NCBI GenBank assembly: GCA_963724625.1 | Contig: CAVRVO010000014.1 | Coordinates: 1-64,000, forward strand | DNA from: DATBVX01 sp963724625 | Lineage (GTDB): Bacteria > Pseudomonadota > Gammaproteobacteria > Steroidobacterales > Steroidobacteraceae | DNA: 64,000 bases | Direction of reading: 5' to 3' | In this document: positions 1 through 10,751 of the stretch, in pieces | Position numbering within the stretch: the stretch's first letter is position 1 | Layout: each line of letters begins with the position of its first letter | Notes under the pieces: model-generated | Told to the model about the DNA's origin: nothing | Seen by the model: only the letters and a program-made list of their open reading frames with translations | Databases searched by the model: none | Made by a program: the position numbers and the translations under genes

Positions 1-2922
1 TGATGCCGATCCGCAGCGTGATGTTGTCATGGAAAGTGTACGAGCCTGCCAGATCCAGGTAATCGACCGAATCGAGCTTCGCTTCGGTCGGGTTGGCGAA
101 CCCGTTCAGCTGTGGATTGGAGCTCGTGGTATCGAGCGCGACGCTGTTGATGTGGCGCCAGCTCAGCGACAGGTCGAGGTTCCAGGGCGTGACCCACGTA
201 GTGCGGAATTTGTGGCGCCAGTCCGGTATCGGGACACCGCAGGACAGGCCATACAGGCCCACGCAATCGTAAGTGGCGCTGCCGGTGAGCGGTTGCACCA
301 CGAACTCCATCCACGTAGGTGCCGATCAGCTGAAGCGCGATGCGTCCGGCACTGCCTCCCAGCTCCAGGTTGTAATTGATCTCGGTGTCGATGCCCTTCG
401 TGCGAAGCGAGCCGGTATTGACGATCGGATCGTCGATGTAGCCGGATCTGCCCAGCCACAGCGAGGCGGAGCCTGGGGAGCGGTGCACGAGTGCGCAGAA
501 GGTTGGATCGCCGTTGTTAAGACAATTGTTAAGAATGACGTCGGCGCCGATCGAGCCGATCAGGTCCTCCACCTTGATGTCGTAATAGTCTGCCGACCAG
601 CTGAATCGCGGCAGGAAACGCGGCGTCAGCACGAAGCCGAACGAATAGGTGTCCGAGCTCTCCGGGTCGAGCGTCGGGTTGCCGCCGACCAGGCCGTTGT
701 ACTGCGCCGCCGGGTTCTCGAGGATGGTGCCGTATTGTGCCGCGCTCACGCCGGAGCTGGCGCACTCCGCCAGCGTCGCGCCGGAGGCCACCGTGCCGGT
801 CATCGGATCGACCGGCCCTACGCACGGATCACTGCTGCCATCGAGCTGGACCCGCGGCTGCAGGTACAGCTCCTGAATATTCGGCGCGCGCACGGCGCGC
901 TGAAAACTGCCGCGCAGGCGAATGTCTTGCACGGGGCCCAGTCAGCGCCGAACTTGTACGTGTCGGTGTCGAAGCCGAGGCTGTAGTCCGAGTAGCGGTA
1001 GCCGGCCTCCGCGAAAGCGCCTCGGCACCCTTGCGGCCCTGGCGATCGGCAGCCGTGCTTCGACGAACAACTCCCACACGTCGAAGGCACCCTGGTGTTG
1101 TCAGGGTCGGAGCGCCCTGACCGAGCAAGTCGCCCGTCTGGAAGCTCTGGTCGGCCCTGAGTTCCGATTCTTCGTCGCCGGTACTCGGCGCCGAATGGCG
1201 ACGCCCAGGCCGTCGCTCGCCCACGGCGTCTTCACGCCGTGCTTGCCGAGATCGCCAGTGATGGCGCCGCTCAGGATCTCCTCCTTGGTCGATCCCTCCT
1301 GGAAGCCCGGCACCGAAACGTAGTTCGACGGCCGCCGGCGTCACGCCACCCGTCTGCCAGATGTTGTACGGCACGCATGAGGGGTCATCGTTGGTGACGT
1401 CTGCATCGACGTTCACCCCGCACACGACGTTGCCCGTCGCGGGATCGGTCACCGCGGTCAGCGCTTTAGTCAGGCGCGCGAGTGGAAGTCGTTGAGGTAG
1501 TTCGCGCGTAGACAGTCGTGCCATAAGAGGCCGTACACGTCGTACTTCCACGTGTCACCGATATCACCGCGCGCGCCGAGCACCCCGCGATAGGAGGTGT
1601 GATCGAACGCATCCTGCCGACCGCCGCCTTCGACGTTCCGACGCCCCATTCCCACCAGTACGTCCGTCTGCCCTGCTGGCCGGTTGACCGCCGGGTCGTT
1701 ACACAGGGCTTGCACCATGGATGGCGACAGGTAGGGGTTATCGCAATTGACGCCGTAGTTGCCGAAGAACGGCGGCGTAGCCGGTCCCGCTTCCCAGGAA
1801 CGCGCCGCTCGGCGCGATCTGTGCCACGGTCTTGTCGTCCATGAACATGAATTCGGTGTAGCAGTCGCGTGCTCGTTGAGCTCATAGTGCGCGAACAGGC
1901 CCGCCGTATAACGCGTCGTCCGGGCGCTGGTAGTAGTTGGTCGGCCCGAAGTTGTAGGCATCGGCGCCGAGACGTAGGGAATCGCAACGTTCCCGGGACC
2001 GAGTGTCAGTCGCCATCACCGGCGCGCCGGATGCGGCCGGATCCTGATCTACCGGCAGGAAGCGGCCCGGGAAGGACGTCGAGGAGCCGCCGCAGGTGAA
2101 ATTCGGATTCGCCGTGGTGCCGGAGTTGAGCGTGCAGGCGCTGAAGTCGCGCTGCGACTGCTAGCAGAGCGTCGAGCTTGCGATAGCCGACATACACCGT
2201 CGCGTTGCCGCGACCGTCGCCGGTGTTCATCCCCATGATGAATGTGAAGTCGCTGGCGTAGCCGTCCGTCACGTTGCTGTCCGGAGACTCGAAGCCGCGC
2301 GCATCGACGATGTCGCCGATGGAGCTGTTGTTGTTGTGCTGGTAAAGGCTGTACTGCGCATCGAGGCGAACGCCCTCGAAGTGATCGTTCATGATGAAGT
2401 TGACGACGCCCGCGACGGCGTCGGCGCCATACACGGCGGAGGCGCCGCCGGTCAGCACTTCCACGCGCTCGATCAGCGCGCCGGGAATCTGGTTCAGATC
2501 AGGCGAAGCGGCAGCGTTCTGCGTCGGATCACCCGGCATCAGTCGGCGGCTGTTGACCAGCACCAGCGTGCGCTGTGAGCCGAGTTCGCGCAGATTGACG
2601 GTCGCGGCGCCGGTCGCGCCGTTGGATAGGTTGCCGCCGAGGTCGGCAAACGCCTGCGGCAGATTGTTGATCAGGTCCTCGACGCGCGTGACGCCTTCGA
2701 TCTTGAGCTGCTCGCGCGCCGACCGACGGTCACCGGGCTGATGCTGGTGAGATTGGGTTGCGGAATGCGCGAGCCTGTGACCACGACGGTGCCCATCTCC
2801 GATGGGGCGTTGGCCTCCTGTTGATCTTGTGCGAATGCGGGTATGCTCGCGACTGCGGCAGCTACGGCATTCAGAGCCAACGCGCGTTGAATGGCGCGGG
2901 CGAGCGGAGTGTTGCGCGTCAT
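1..2922 (-). CDS. TonB-dependent outer-membrane receptor, C-terminus beyond window, several frameshifts
   Basis: This should be an outer-membrane beta-barrel for energy-dependent uptake of a large or scarce nutrient. The N-terminus is a signal peptide (MTRNTPLARA... ending IPAFAQ) followed by a TonB box (GTVVVTGSRI). The plug domain follows near 2560-2010, with the typical 'VEVLTGGASAVYGADAVAGV' signature, and then barrel sequence continues to the window edge. The reading frame changes at about 2670, 2000, 1500 and 930, so no single open frame covers it. The ATG at 2922 has a GGAG ribosome site nine bases upstream. The long extracellular loops with paired cysteines and the 'RAPNIQELYLQP' stretch are typical of the barrel. 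The substrate cannot be read from sequence. It ends the left-hand minus-strand gene train. Frameshifts are more likely errors than decay because every segment keeps family motifs. Confidence 0.85.
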
Positions 2923-3093
2923 CGAGTGTCTCCTGTTCGTTGGAGCGAGTGCGAGTGCTGGCGGCACTCTAGTGGCGCGCGTGTGGCCGCGGGGTGCAGT
3001 GGTTGCGAACCGCCGCTACAGGTGTTGCGACGGTTGCGGAGATGAGTGGTTGTCATGCGCGCGCAGCGCGCGGGCACACGCTGCAGATGTAAG

Positions 3094-3615
3094 TCAGGGA
3101 GAAGACGAATCGCGACCGCGACTCTCGTGACGGCGATAGATCGCATCGAAGGTCACTCGCCAGGTCTGGCCGTTGTCGAAGGAAATGTCGATCAGCTGGC
3201 GCACGGTGTCGTCGGGGTTGTGCGTGAGCGTGGTGCGATCGAGGATCGGCGCACCGTCGCGCCCGGGATACTGGCCCTGGAATCGCAGCTGCGTGGGAGT
3301 CGTGAGCTCGGTCTGCTCGGACTTTTCCTTGGTGCCACCGATGGCGAGGCCCTGCTCGGTCACCCAGACCTGCTTCCAGCGCGCGCCGGCGCGATTGAAG
3401 TAGAACAGGCTCTGTCCCTCGCTTCCCTCGACGTCGCGCCAATGCTCCTCGACGGCGCAACCGTGCAGGACTCTGACGATGCGGTTGGTGCCGTCCTTCT
3501 CGTTGCCGGAATACACGTCCCACTGTCCGAGCCAGAAGTCGAGCGCGTGCAGCCGCGGCTCGCTGGTGCAGGAGCGGCTCGTCTGTGCCGACGCAGCGTC
3601 CGAAGCGCCTGCCAT
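3094..3615 (-). CDS. secreted DUF1579-like protein, second of a tandem pair
   Basis: About 173 residues from the ATG at 3615. The body carries 'LDFWLGQWDVYSGNEKDGTN' near the start and 'NGQTWRVTFDAIYRR' at the end, the two hallmarks also found in its upstream neighbour. A hydrophobic stretch in the same frame (FAAVWLATALPAIAL) lies before that ATG, so the true start is probably near 3684, directly after the neighbour's stop codon, with a secretion signal. No ATG, GTG or usable TTG is visible there, which suggests a small sequence error or an unusual start. The family appears to be a small exported beta-structured domain of unknown function. I do not assign a reaction. Confidence 0.6.
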   Translation of the reverse strand: MAGASDAASAQTSRSCTSEPRLHALDFWLGQWDVYSGNEKDGTNRIVRVLHGCAVEEHWRDVEGSEGQSLFYFNRAGARWKQVWVTEQGLAIGGTKEKSEQTELTTPTQLRFQGQYPGRDGAPILDRTTLTHNPDDTVRQLIDISFDNGQTWRVTFDAIYRRHESRGRDSSSP

Positions 3616-3688
3616 TCTCAGCGCGATGGCCGGCAACGCCGTCGCCAGCCAGACCGCGGCGAACGCACGAAACCGCCAGCGCCCGCAG

Positions 3689-4230
3689 CTATTTCGCGCG
3701 CGCGTACAGGCCATCGAAGGCCTTGTTCCAGGTCTTGCCGTTGTCGGACGAGGTCTCCCACAGCTGACGCACATTGCCGCCCGGAAAGGGGAGTCCACGT
3801 GATGCGGTGCAGAGTCCGTCGCGCCCGGCGCGGAGCCGGGACGCTTGCCTTCCAGGCGCATGACGCCGTTCTCGAACTCGCCCTCGAGGACCAGACCGTT
3901 GCCCCTCTCGTCGATCCAGGTCTGATGCCACACGCCCCGCGGCGCGTCGTAGTAGTTGATGCTGTTGCCGTGCAGTCCCCCCGCACCATGCCAGCTCTCG
4001 TGCAGGGCGCAGCCGCCGAGAATTCTCTCGATGCGGTTCGTGCCCGCCATCTTGCCTTTCTCGGTCACATCCCAGGACCCGAGCCAGAAATCGAACTGGC
4101 GGTAGGGGGCGGCCGAGCACGGCTTTTCTTTTTCCGCGGCTGGTGCGGCAGAGACCTGGAGTGGAGTTGATGTATTCATCGCTACGACGAACAGCAAGAC
4201 AATTACGGCCCGGGCCGCTCGCTCGATCAT
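3689..4230 (-). CDS. secreted DUF1579-like protein, first of a tandem pair, one frameshift
   Basis: It starts at the ATG at 4230 with a signal peptide (AVIVLLFVVAMN, then LQVSAAPAAE). The body has 'FDFWLGSWDVTEKGKMAGTN', 'GGCALHESW' and 'WHQTWIDERGNGLVLEG'. The last part (SSDNGKTWNKAFDGLYARAK) lies in another frame after a shift near 3800 and stops at 3689. It is clearly paralogous to the next gene downstream: same motif order, same spacing and the same terminal 'NG-TW---FD-Y' motif. The pair lies between an AraC regulator and a TonB receptor on the same strand, which fits a periplasmic accessory role, but that is only inference. Confidence 0.6.
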
Positions 4231-4248
4231 GTCGCCCCCATGAATGGC

Positions 4249-5179
4249 TCAGGAATGGCAAACCCTGGGTCGCGAGCGGGTCGCCACTGCTCCAATGCGG
4301 CGCAGCTGGCGGAACATCGTGGAGCGGTGACCAAATCCGGTCTGCACCACGACTTCCTCGCGGCTGAGGTCGGTGCTCTGCAGGAGCCGGTGCGCCGTGC
4401 GTGCGCGCTTGGTCTGCAGGTACGTGAACGGCGTGACGCCGTGAATCGATTCGAACAGGCGGATGAAGTGATACTTGGACAGGTGTGCCGCCTCCGCCAG
4501 GTCATCGATGGTCAGCGGCTGGTGAAAATTACTCTGGACGAAATCCGTGGCCAGCCCGATGCGTCGATAGATCTCGCGTTGGGTCGTGGCGCGCACCGGG
4601 TGCAGGCTCTCGATGAACTGCACTGTGCCGACGTGTACCTTGTACATGCGCTCGAGAAGGAAGCCGAGCTGCTCCTCGTACCACGCTTCATCCTCGATCC
4701 CGGCTCCAATATGGTGACGGATGTAGCGCAGCACCGGCGTGATTGTGCCGTCGTGCGGCCGCAGGTGCTCGTGGAACTCCACCGACATCGGCCGCGTGTT
4801 GCCGCCGTCAGCGAGCGCGCGCTCCACCGGAGTGCTTCGCGCCTGCGAGCACCTCCGCGACGAATCCGGGACGAAAGAAGATACTGAAGGATTCGACGGC
4901 ACGCGCCGAGTGGATCAGGCTGCCATACTTGCGGTCATCGTTGATGATGAGATAGCTGTCGTCGTCCACCGCGACGCGGCGCTCATCGACAAAGTACTGC
5001 TCGACGCCACCCCAGGCAGCCTTGATCGACAGCCTCTGCTCGAAAGGCAGGTACTCGGCGCGGTTCGATCGCCCCCAGATGATGCAATGCTCCCGGCCCC
5101 ACTTGGAATAGAAGTAGCGCCGAAACGCCGCGTTGGCGGGCACGTCTTCCAGGTTGGGCATGGTTCGAAGCAGCAGCAT
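4249..5179 (-). CDS. AraC-family transcriptional regulator, one frameshift
   Basis: The protein has an N-terminal sensing domain (about residues 1-115: 'REHCIIWGRSN', 'VEQYFVDERRVAVDDDSYLI', 'ESFSIFFRPGFV') and a C-terminal double helix-turn-helix ('LTIDDLAEAAHLSKYHFIRL', then 'GVTPFTYLQTKRARTAHRLL' and 'GFGHRSTMFRQLRR'). The two parts are in different frames, shifting near 4835. The start is taken as the ATG at 5179; a TTG at 5188 and an ATG at 5161 are alternatives. It lies 65 bp after the ammonia-lyase on the same strand, so it could be a local activator of that operon or of the downstream TonB receptor. The effector is unknown. Confidence 0.8.
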
Positions 5180-5244
5180 TGCGGACAACAGACTACGTGG
5201 CGCTGATGGTCAGTCAAGCACCTCACGTTGCAACGATTGCTAAT

Positions 5245-6855
5245 TTAGCCGCGCAGGGAGGCCAAGATGCGCCGGTTGTGCGTCAGGTCCGCCAGCAGCA
5301 GCTGCACCATGGGCTCTAAGGACTGCTCGCTGTCATTCCACACCAAGGGACGATTACCGGTGACCGGCTTGCCCAGCGCCGTACGCACTGCTTCGTAGAG
5401 CCGCGCAGTCGGCGCTGAGAGGCAGCGCCTGGCATCGTAGTGCCCCTCCTGCACCTGGGTGCGCAGCTCGACCGCCTGCACGGCGAACAGCAGTGCGTTG
5501 GCGAGGTAATGGTCGAAGAGGTCGAGCGCACGGCGCGCGAGATTGGCCGAGCCCATCGCCTGGCTGTTGATGTTCTGGTTGAACTGCTCGGCGTGTGTCG
5601 GAAAGTGGTCCGCCAGCGAACTGCCGTAGAAAGTGAGGAGCGGCATGATCGAATGGTTGACGACCTGCAGCGACTTGAAGCCGACATTGATCGGGTGATC
5701 CGGATTCCCAATCAGCGAGGGCGGCAGTCCGTTGCTGAACTCGGGCATTACCAGCAGCGCGATCTGCACGTCGAGGTGCTTGGCGAGCAGTCCCACGTAG
5801 TAACGCAGCTGGTCCATCGCCACGGCAACGTACTGCGCGAGGAAATTGCCGCAATGGAAGATCGTGCCGCTCGCGGGATCGATCAGCGGGTTGTCGTTGG
5901 CCGAGTTCGCCTCGGTCTCGATCTGGTGGGCGATCGTGCCGAGGCCATCGACAATGGGGCCGAGGTACTGCGGCAGGCAGCGCAGCGAGTAGCGATCCTG
6001 GATCAACGATCCCTGCCGGTGCTGCCGATCGCCACTCGACTCGTCGTGGATCAGCCGCGAACCCTGCAGCAGCCGCACCATCTCGCGCGCGGTCCATACC
6101 TGCCCAGGGTGCGGCTTGTGCTCGTGAATGAATGGATGAAACGACTGGTCCGTGCCGCGCAGCGCCTGGATGTAGAGCGCATGCAGGGCGAGCGTCAAGT
6201 CGAGCGCGGTGCGTGCGCGCGCGACGCAATTCGCCGCGATGCCGCAGGACACCGAAGTGCCGTTCACGAGCGCGAGTCCCTCCTTGGGCTCGAGCGCGAG
6301 CGGCTCCAGGCCCAGCCGTGCCAATGCACTGTGTGAATCCAGCGTCTCAGCACCAATGTCGATCTTGTAGTCGCGGTCGACCCCAAGGAGCGATCCGGCG
6401 ATGTAGGCCAGCGGCACCAGGTCGCCGCTCGCACCGATCGAACCCAGCTCGAACACGTGCGGCAATGCGTTGCCGTTGAGACAGGCGACGAAACGTTCGA
6501 GGATCTCCCAACGCACGCCCGAAATGCCGTGGAGCAGGGAGTTCAGCCGCAGCAGCATCGCTGCACGTACGTCCTGCACCGGCAGCCTTGCTCCTGTAAC
6601 TGTCTTGTGCGACCAGATGGCGTGGGTCGACAGGTCGCGTGCGAGCTGCGGTGGAACGGCGCGATTTGCCATGCCACCAAAAAGCGTGGTGACGCCGTAA
6701 ATCGATTTGCCGGTGGCGACAGCGTTCGCGATGAACGTGCGTGACGCCTCGACACGCTCGTGGACCGTGGCATCGCGGGTGAGCTCCACCGGTTCGCCTC
6801 CCGCGACCAGCGCGATATCCCGGATCGTGAGCCCCGCACCGCGTACTGTGATCAT
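5245..6855 (-). CDS. MIO-type aromatic amino acid ammonia-lyase (HAL/PAL superfamily)
   Basis: A complete 536-residue gene. It should eliminate ammonia from an aromatic amino acid using the self-made MIO cofactor. The cofactor tripeptide is Ala142-Ser143-Gly144 (GSIGASGDLVPL). The catalytic Tyr is residue 53 (SIYGVTT), and 'NGTSVSCGIAANC', 'QDRYSLRCLPQ' and 'FNQNINSQ' complete the active site. From memory of the family, the overall sequence resembles cyanobacterial phenylalanine ammonia-lyase more than the short bacterial histidase. However, the two-residue substrate selector reads Ser82-His83, the histidase pattern. The ATG at 6855 overlaps the upstream hydrolase stop (ATGA), so the two are translationally coupled. 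The product would be urocanate, cinnamate or a related acrylate; I cannot choose. Confidence 0.92.
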   Translation of the reverse strand: MITVRGAGLTIRDIALVAGGEPVELTRDATVHERVEASRTFIANAVATGKSIYGVTTLFGGMANRAVPPQLARDLSTHAIWSHKTVTGARLPVQDVRAAMLLRLNSLLHGISGVRWEILERFVACLNGNALPHVFELGSIGASGDLVPLAYIAGSLLGVDRDYKIDIGAETLDSHSALARLGLEPLALEPKEGLALVNGTSVSCGIAANCVARARTALDLTLALHALYIQALRGTDQSFHPFIHEHKPHPGQVWTAREMVRLLQGSRLIHDESSGDRQHRQGSLIQDRYSLRCLPQYLGPIVDGLGTIAHQIETEANSANDNPLIDPASGTIFHCGNFLAQYVAVAMDQLRYYVGLLAKHLDVQIALLVMPEFSNGLPPSLIGNPDHPINVGFKSLQVVNHSIMPLLTFYGSSLADHFPTHAEQFNQNINSQAMGSANLARRALDLFDHYLANALLFAVQAVELRTQVQEGHYDARRCLSAPTARLYEAVRTALGKPVTGNRPLVWNDSEQSLEPMVQLLLADLTHNRRILASLRG

Positions 6856-7583
6856 CGAGAGGTCTCCGCCTCAAGGGCCAACAGGTACTCGGTCAGCTCC
6901 TGCGGCCGCGAAAAGAATGGCGAATGATCGGTATCGATCGAGAATACTTTGCGGCACGGCAGATCGGCATACATCTTTCGCTGTAGCGCCGGCAGGATGG
7001 CGCGATCGCGCCGGCATTCGATATACACGCGCGGCACCCGACCGTAGCGCTCATCTGTGAGCCGCAGCGGAGTCGCATTAGGTCTCACCGGTTCCGGCAA
7101 CAACAGCAGCCGCGCCAGAGTCACATCTTCCTCGGAGCATTCGCCGTAGAAAATCTGCTGGATCGCCTTCGGATGGATGCTCGTCGTGCTTTCGTCTTCG
7201 GACACGACCACGTTGGCATCCACGAACGGGTTGTCGACCTGCGCGCGCATGTCGTAGAGAGTCTTGCCGTTCGGCGCCAGCATCGCCGCGACGTATACCA
7301 GCGTACGGATCCGCTCCGGCCGCTGCTCGGCGACGGAGCTGATCACGATCCCGCCGCGACTGTGGCCCACCAGGATGACCGGCTCAGGCGCTGCGTCGAG
7401 GATCGCGCACACATCGCGTGTCCAGCGCTCGAGCGTAATCTCCGCCACCGGAGTCTTGTCCCGACCCAGGCCGGCGAGATCCGGCGCGATGACCCGGTGC
7501 CCGGCCTGCTGCAGACGCGGGATGACGTGATACCAGCACCAGGCTCCGTGCCATGCGCCATGAACCAGAACAAACGTGCTCAC
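6852..7583 (-). CDS. alpha/beta-fold hydrolase (esterase / methylesterase-like)
   Basis: 243 residues, starting at a GTG. The fold signature is clear: oxyanion motif HGAWHGAWCW at residues 8-17, nucleophile elbow GHSRGG with Ser75, and catalytic His220 in TDHSPFF. Those three elements and the length match the group that includes plant methylesterases, hydroxynitrile lyases and bacterial EstC-like esterases. There is no signal peptide, so it is cytoplasmic. Its stop overlaps the ammonia-lyase start by four bases, and it starts 9 bp after the end of the ThDP enzyme gene, so it is mid-operon. A role in opening an ester or small aromatic intermediate is inference only. Confidence 0.85.
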   Translation of the reverse strand: MSTFVLVHGAWHGAWCWYHVIPRLQQAGHRVIAPDLAGLGRDKTPVAEITLERWTRDVCAILDAAPEPVILVGHSRGGIVISSVAEQRPERIRTLVYVAAMLAPNGKTLYDMRAQVDNPFVDANVVVSEDESTTSIHPKAIQQIFYGECSEEDVTLARLLLLPEPVRPNATPLRLTDERYGRVPRVYIECRRDRAILPALQRKMYADLPCRKVFSIDTDHSPFFSRPQELTEYLLALEAETSR

Positions 7584-7592
7584 GTTCGATCC

Positions 7593-9343
7593 TCAGCGCG
7601 GCAACCAGGCGTCGATGACGGCGCAGCGGTGCTCCTCACGCACCGCGCGCAGGGCGCGTTCCAGGGCGGGCGCGACTTCTTCAGGCCGACGCACGATTTC
7701 CGGATGAGCACCGCCGGCGGCCGCTGCGATGCCCGCGTAATCCGGCGGCGGTTCGAAGCTGATGCCCAGGTCCGCGGCGCGGCTCGCCTCGCCTTTCGGG
7801 TGCACAGAGAGGGTCGAGTAGCGCGGTGCCTGCCAGCCGCCGTTGTTGAATACGACTTGCAGGAACGGCGTGCTGTAGCGCCGCGCCATCCAGTGCACGG
7901 TCGAGGGCATGCGAAAACAGGTAAGAGCCATCGCCCGCAGATCGCGACCACGAGCGCGTCGGGTCTCGCGAGCTTGATGCCGACCGCGGCGCCGCCGTTC
8001 TAGCCGAGCGAGCCGCCGCCGCTCGAGAACAGGGTGCCCGGGCATCGTGCGCTGCATGTGCTGGGAGACGCACGTGGAAATTCGTGACGGCCTCGCTCGA
8101 CCACGATGGCGTCTCGCCGAGCGCGCGGCGCACGCATGGCGCGATGAGGAATTGCGGGCGTGAGCTTCTCGGTCCGCGGCCCTCGTGCGCGGCGATCAAG
8201 TCCCTCTCGCGCCTCGTGCGTGCATCTGCGCAGTAGTGCCGGCAGCCGCTCCTCGATGACGCGCTCGCGTGCGAGCGTGAGCCGCGCTCGAGCGGCGCGT
8301 CAGCTGCGCTGAGCGCCGTGGCGCATCGGCCTGGCAAGCGCCTGCGGGCTGCCGATGTACCACAGCGGCATCTGCTGCTTGAGCGGATCCGCGTCGATGT
8401 GAAACGATGCGCGCGTCGGCGCGCGGCCGGTTGCTCACCGCGCGAATCCACGGCACGTCGCTGTCGATGACCAGCACTACGTCCGCAGCGGCGAGCGCGT
8501 CGTTCTGGCGCCGTTCGTTCCACTGCACGCCCTGGTAGCAGGGATCGTCGGATGGAAAGTTCACAGTAGTTCGGCACGGACTCGAGCACGCCCGATGCCG
8601 ACGCGTCGCGCAGAGTGCGACCAGCTCGGCGACCGCGGCGGGATTGCGACCGACATACGACGTGACGATCAGCGGCCGCTCGTGCCTCGCCAGCGGCCGC
8701 CGCGATGTGTCGCGGCACGTCGGGCGCGAGCGCACTCGGCGGCGATCGGCTGCCACTGGCGCAGGTCGATGGTCACGGGCGTGACTTCGCTCTCCAGGAC
8801 TTCGCGCGCCGCCGTCACGTACACCGGGCCGCGCGGGTCACTGCAGCGCGAACTGCAGCGCGCGATGCACGATCTGCTTGGCGTTCGCGCCGACGCGGAT
8901 TTCGTTTTCATAGCGCACGTAGCCGCGCACCAGGCCGCGCTGATCCGGCACGTCCTGGATCCACTGGATGAATTCGTTGCGGCTGCCCACGCGCCTCGCC
9001 TTCCTGCGTGGCAGGCGACATGCCCGCAACGATGAGCACCGGCACGCGTCCCTTGGCCGCGTTGTGCACCGCGCCGCCGAGCGCCTGAGTGCCGCAGTCC
9101 ACATGCACCAGCACTGCCTGCGCGCGGCCCGTGGCCTGCGCGAAAGCCGTGCGGCGGCTGACATCGCCACCATCTCGGTGCGGGACAGGTGATGACCTTC
9201 GGGCAGCGGCCGGTGCTGCGGCCGCGCGCCTGCGCGATCGCCTCGATGAGCGCCGGGGTGATCGCTGCCGAAATTCGCGAACAGGTATTCGACGCCCGCT
9301 TCGTTGCAAGCGCCTCGAGGATAGCGGAACCGGCGGTGTACAT
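7593..9343 (-). CDS. thiamine-diphosphate-dependent enzyme (acetolactate synthase / benzoylformate decarboxylase-like), many frameshifts
   Basis: About 580 codons. The N-terminal ThDP domain starts MYTAGSAILEAL at 9343. It continues with 'ALIEAIAQARG', 'MVAMSAA', 'HGFAQATGRAQAVLVHVDCG', 'TQALGGAVHNAAKGRVPVLI' and 'SRNEFIQWIQDVPDQRGLVR' in successive frames. The middle nucleotide-binding-like domain shows 'RPLIVTSYVGRNPAAV' and 'DVVLVIDSDVPWI'. The C-terminal ThDP domain ends with 'LQVVFNNGGWQAPRYSTL' and 'PEEVAPALERALRAV'. At least six frame changes are needed, the worst stretch in the window. It lies 9 bp upstream of the hydrolase and 12 bp downstream of an MFS gene. Decarboxylation or ligation of a 2-oxo acid is likely, with substrate unknown. 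Confidence 0.7.
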
Positions 9344-9355
9344 CAGTCGACCCGT

Positions 9356-10732
9356 TTACGCGTGGTGCGCGCCCATGCGTTCGACGCTGCGCGCATAAGG
9401 TTTGAGCCCGAGCCAGAAGCACACAATCGAGATCGGACCCATGATCGCGCTCGTGGCCGCGAGCGAGTAGCGCAGCATCGACTCGTTATGGAACACGAAG
9501 TCGGTGAAGCTCGCCACGATATTCGCGCCCAGGCCAAATCCGACGATGTTGAATACGAACAGGAACAGCGCAGTGACCTGGCCACGCATCCGGTTGGGTG
9601 TGACGATCTGCAGCGCAGCGTTGTACGGCCCGGGGCTCAGCATTGCACACAGAAAACTCAAGATGATCAGCGCGATAGCCAGCTGCGGCGTCGGCATGAA
9701 GGGAAAGATGAGCGCGCCGGGAAGATTCAGGAGCGATGCGAGCAGTGTCACGCGCAGATTGGCATCGAGCTTGCCTCGCTTCGCGAGCCGCTCGGCCAGT
9801 GTGCTGCCGATGATCAGGCTGAACGGCGCCAGGACCACGATGGCGATGCCGAAGGTCGTGGCGAACTGCGGCGCGCTCCAGCCATAGGTGCGTGCGAAGA
9901 ACGCCGCGTACCACGCCTGGTGTCCGAAAGCGAGCACGGTGCTCGAGGCGACGCCGATAAACATTGGTGCGTAGGTCTTCCAGTGTTGCAGGAGGTAGCG
10001 CACGACTTCGCGGATCGGGATCGACTGCGGCGTGCCCGTTGCACTGGAAACGGCGGCGACGCCGCGGCGTATGGGCTCTGTCACCGTCAACATCAAGCCG
10101 GCTACGACGAATCCCGGCAGGCCCACGACGATGAACACCAGCTGCCAGTCGTACAACTTACCGATCACGGGTAGCGAGATCGAGGGCCATGAGCTGATCC
10201 ATGCGATCGCCGCACCACCCGCTAGCAGAGACAGGCCGGTTCCCGCGATGAACCCGAAGTTGAGCACCGCGATGGCGCGAGGCAGCTGCCGTGGCGGAAA
10301 CAGGTCCGCCATCATCGAGAAGGTCGCGGGCCGCTGCACGATTCGCCGGCACCGACACCGATGCGCGCAACGAACAGCTGCCAGAAACTCTGCGCCAGAC
10401 CGCACAGCGTTGTCGCCACACTCCAGGCGGTGATCCCGCAGGCCAGTATTATCCGCCGGCTATAGGCGTCGACCATGCGCGCGATCGGCAGGCCGAGGAT
10501 AACGTACATGCACACGAAGGCGAATCCGATGATCAGGCCGATGCGAGTGTCGCTCAGGTGCAGATCGCGCTTGATGGGCTGAACCAGCAGGCCGACGATG
10601 CCGCGATCGAGAAAGTTGATCATGAGCGCGAGGCGCGAAGACCGCCACCGCGTACCAGGCCTGACGCGGGCTCGGCCACGGCTTGCTGTCGGTGGCTGGT
10701 GCTGCCTGTGCCGAGGAAGCCAGATCGTTCAA
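9356..10732 (-). CDS. MFS transporter, Spinster-like, two frameshifts (paralogue 1 of 3)
   Basis: An inner-membrane carrier of about 458 residues. Its head (SKPWPSPRQAWYAVAVFA), the first-loop motif 'INFLDRGIVGLLVQPIKRDL', the conserved 'LGLPIARMVDAYSRR', the 'ARIGVGAGESC' helix and the later 'RMRGQVTALFLFVFN' helix match the two MFS genes upstream almost block for block. The frame shifts at about 10620 and 10400. The start appears to be the TTG at 10732, with no closer ATG. The family includes aromatic-acid and lipid carriers, and the operon context suggests uptake or export of an aromatic metabolite. It follows the SDR gene by 19 bp. Confidence 0.8.
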
Positions 10733-10751
10733 GTCTCACCTCGCATTCGCA

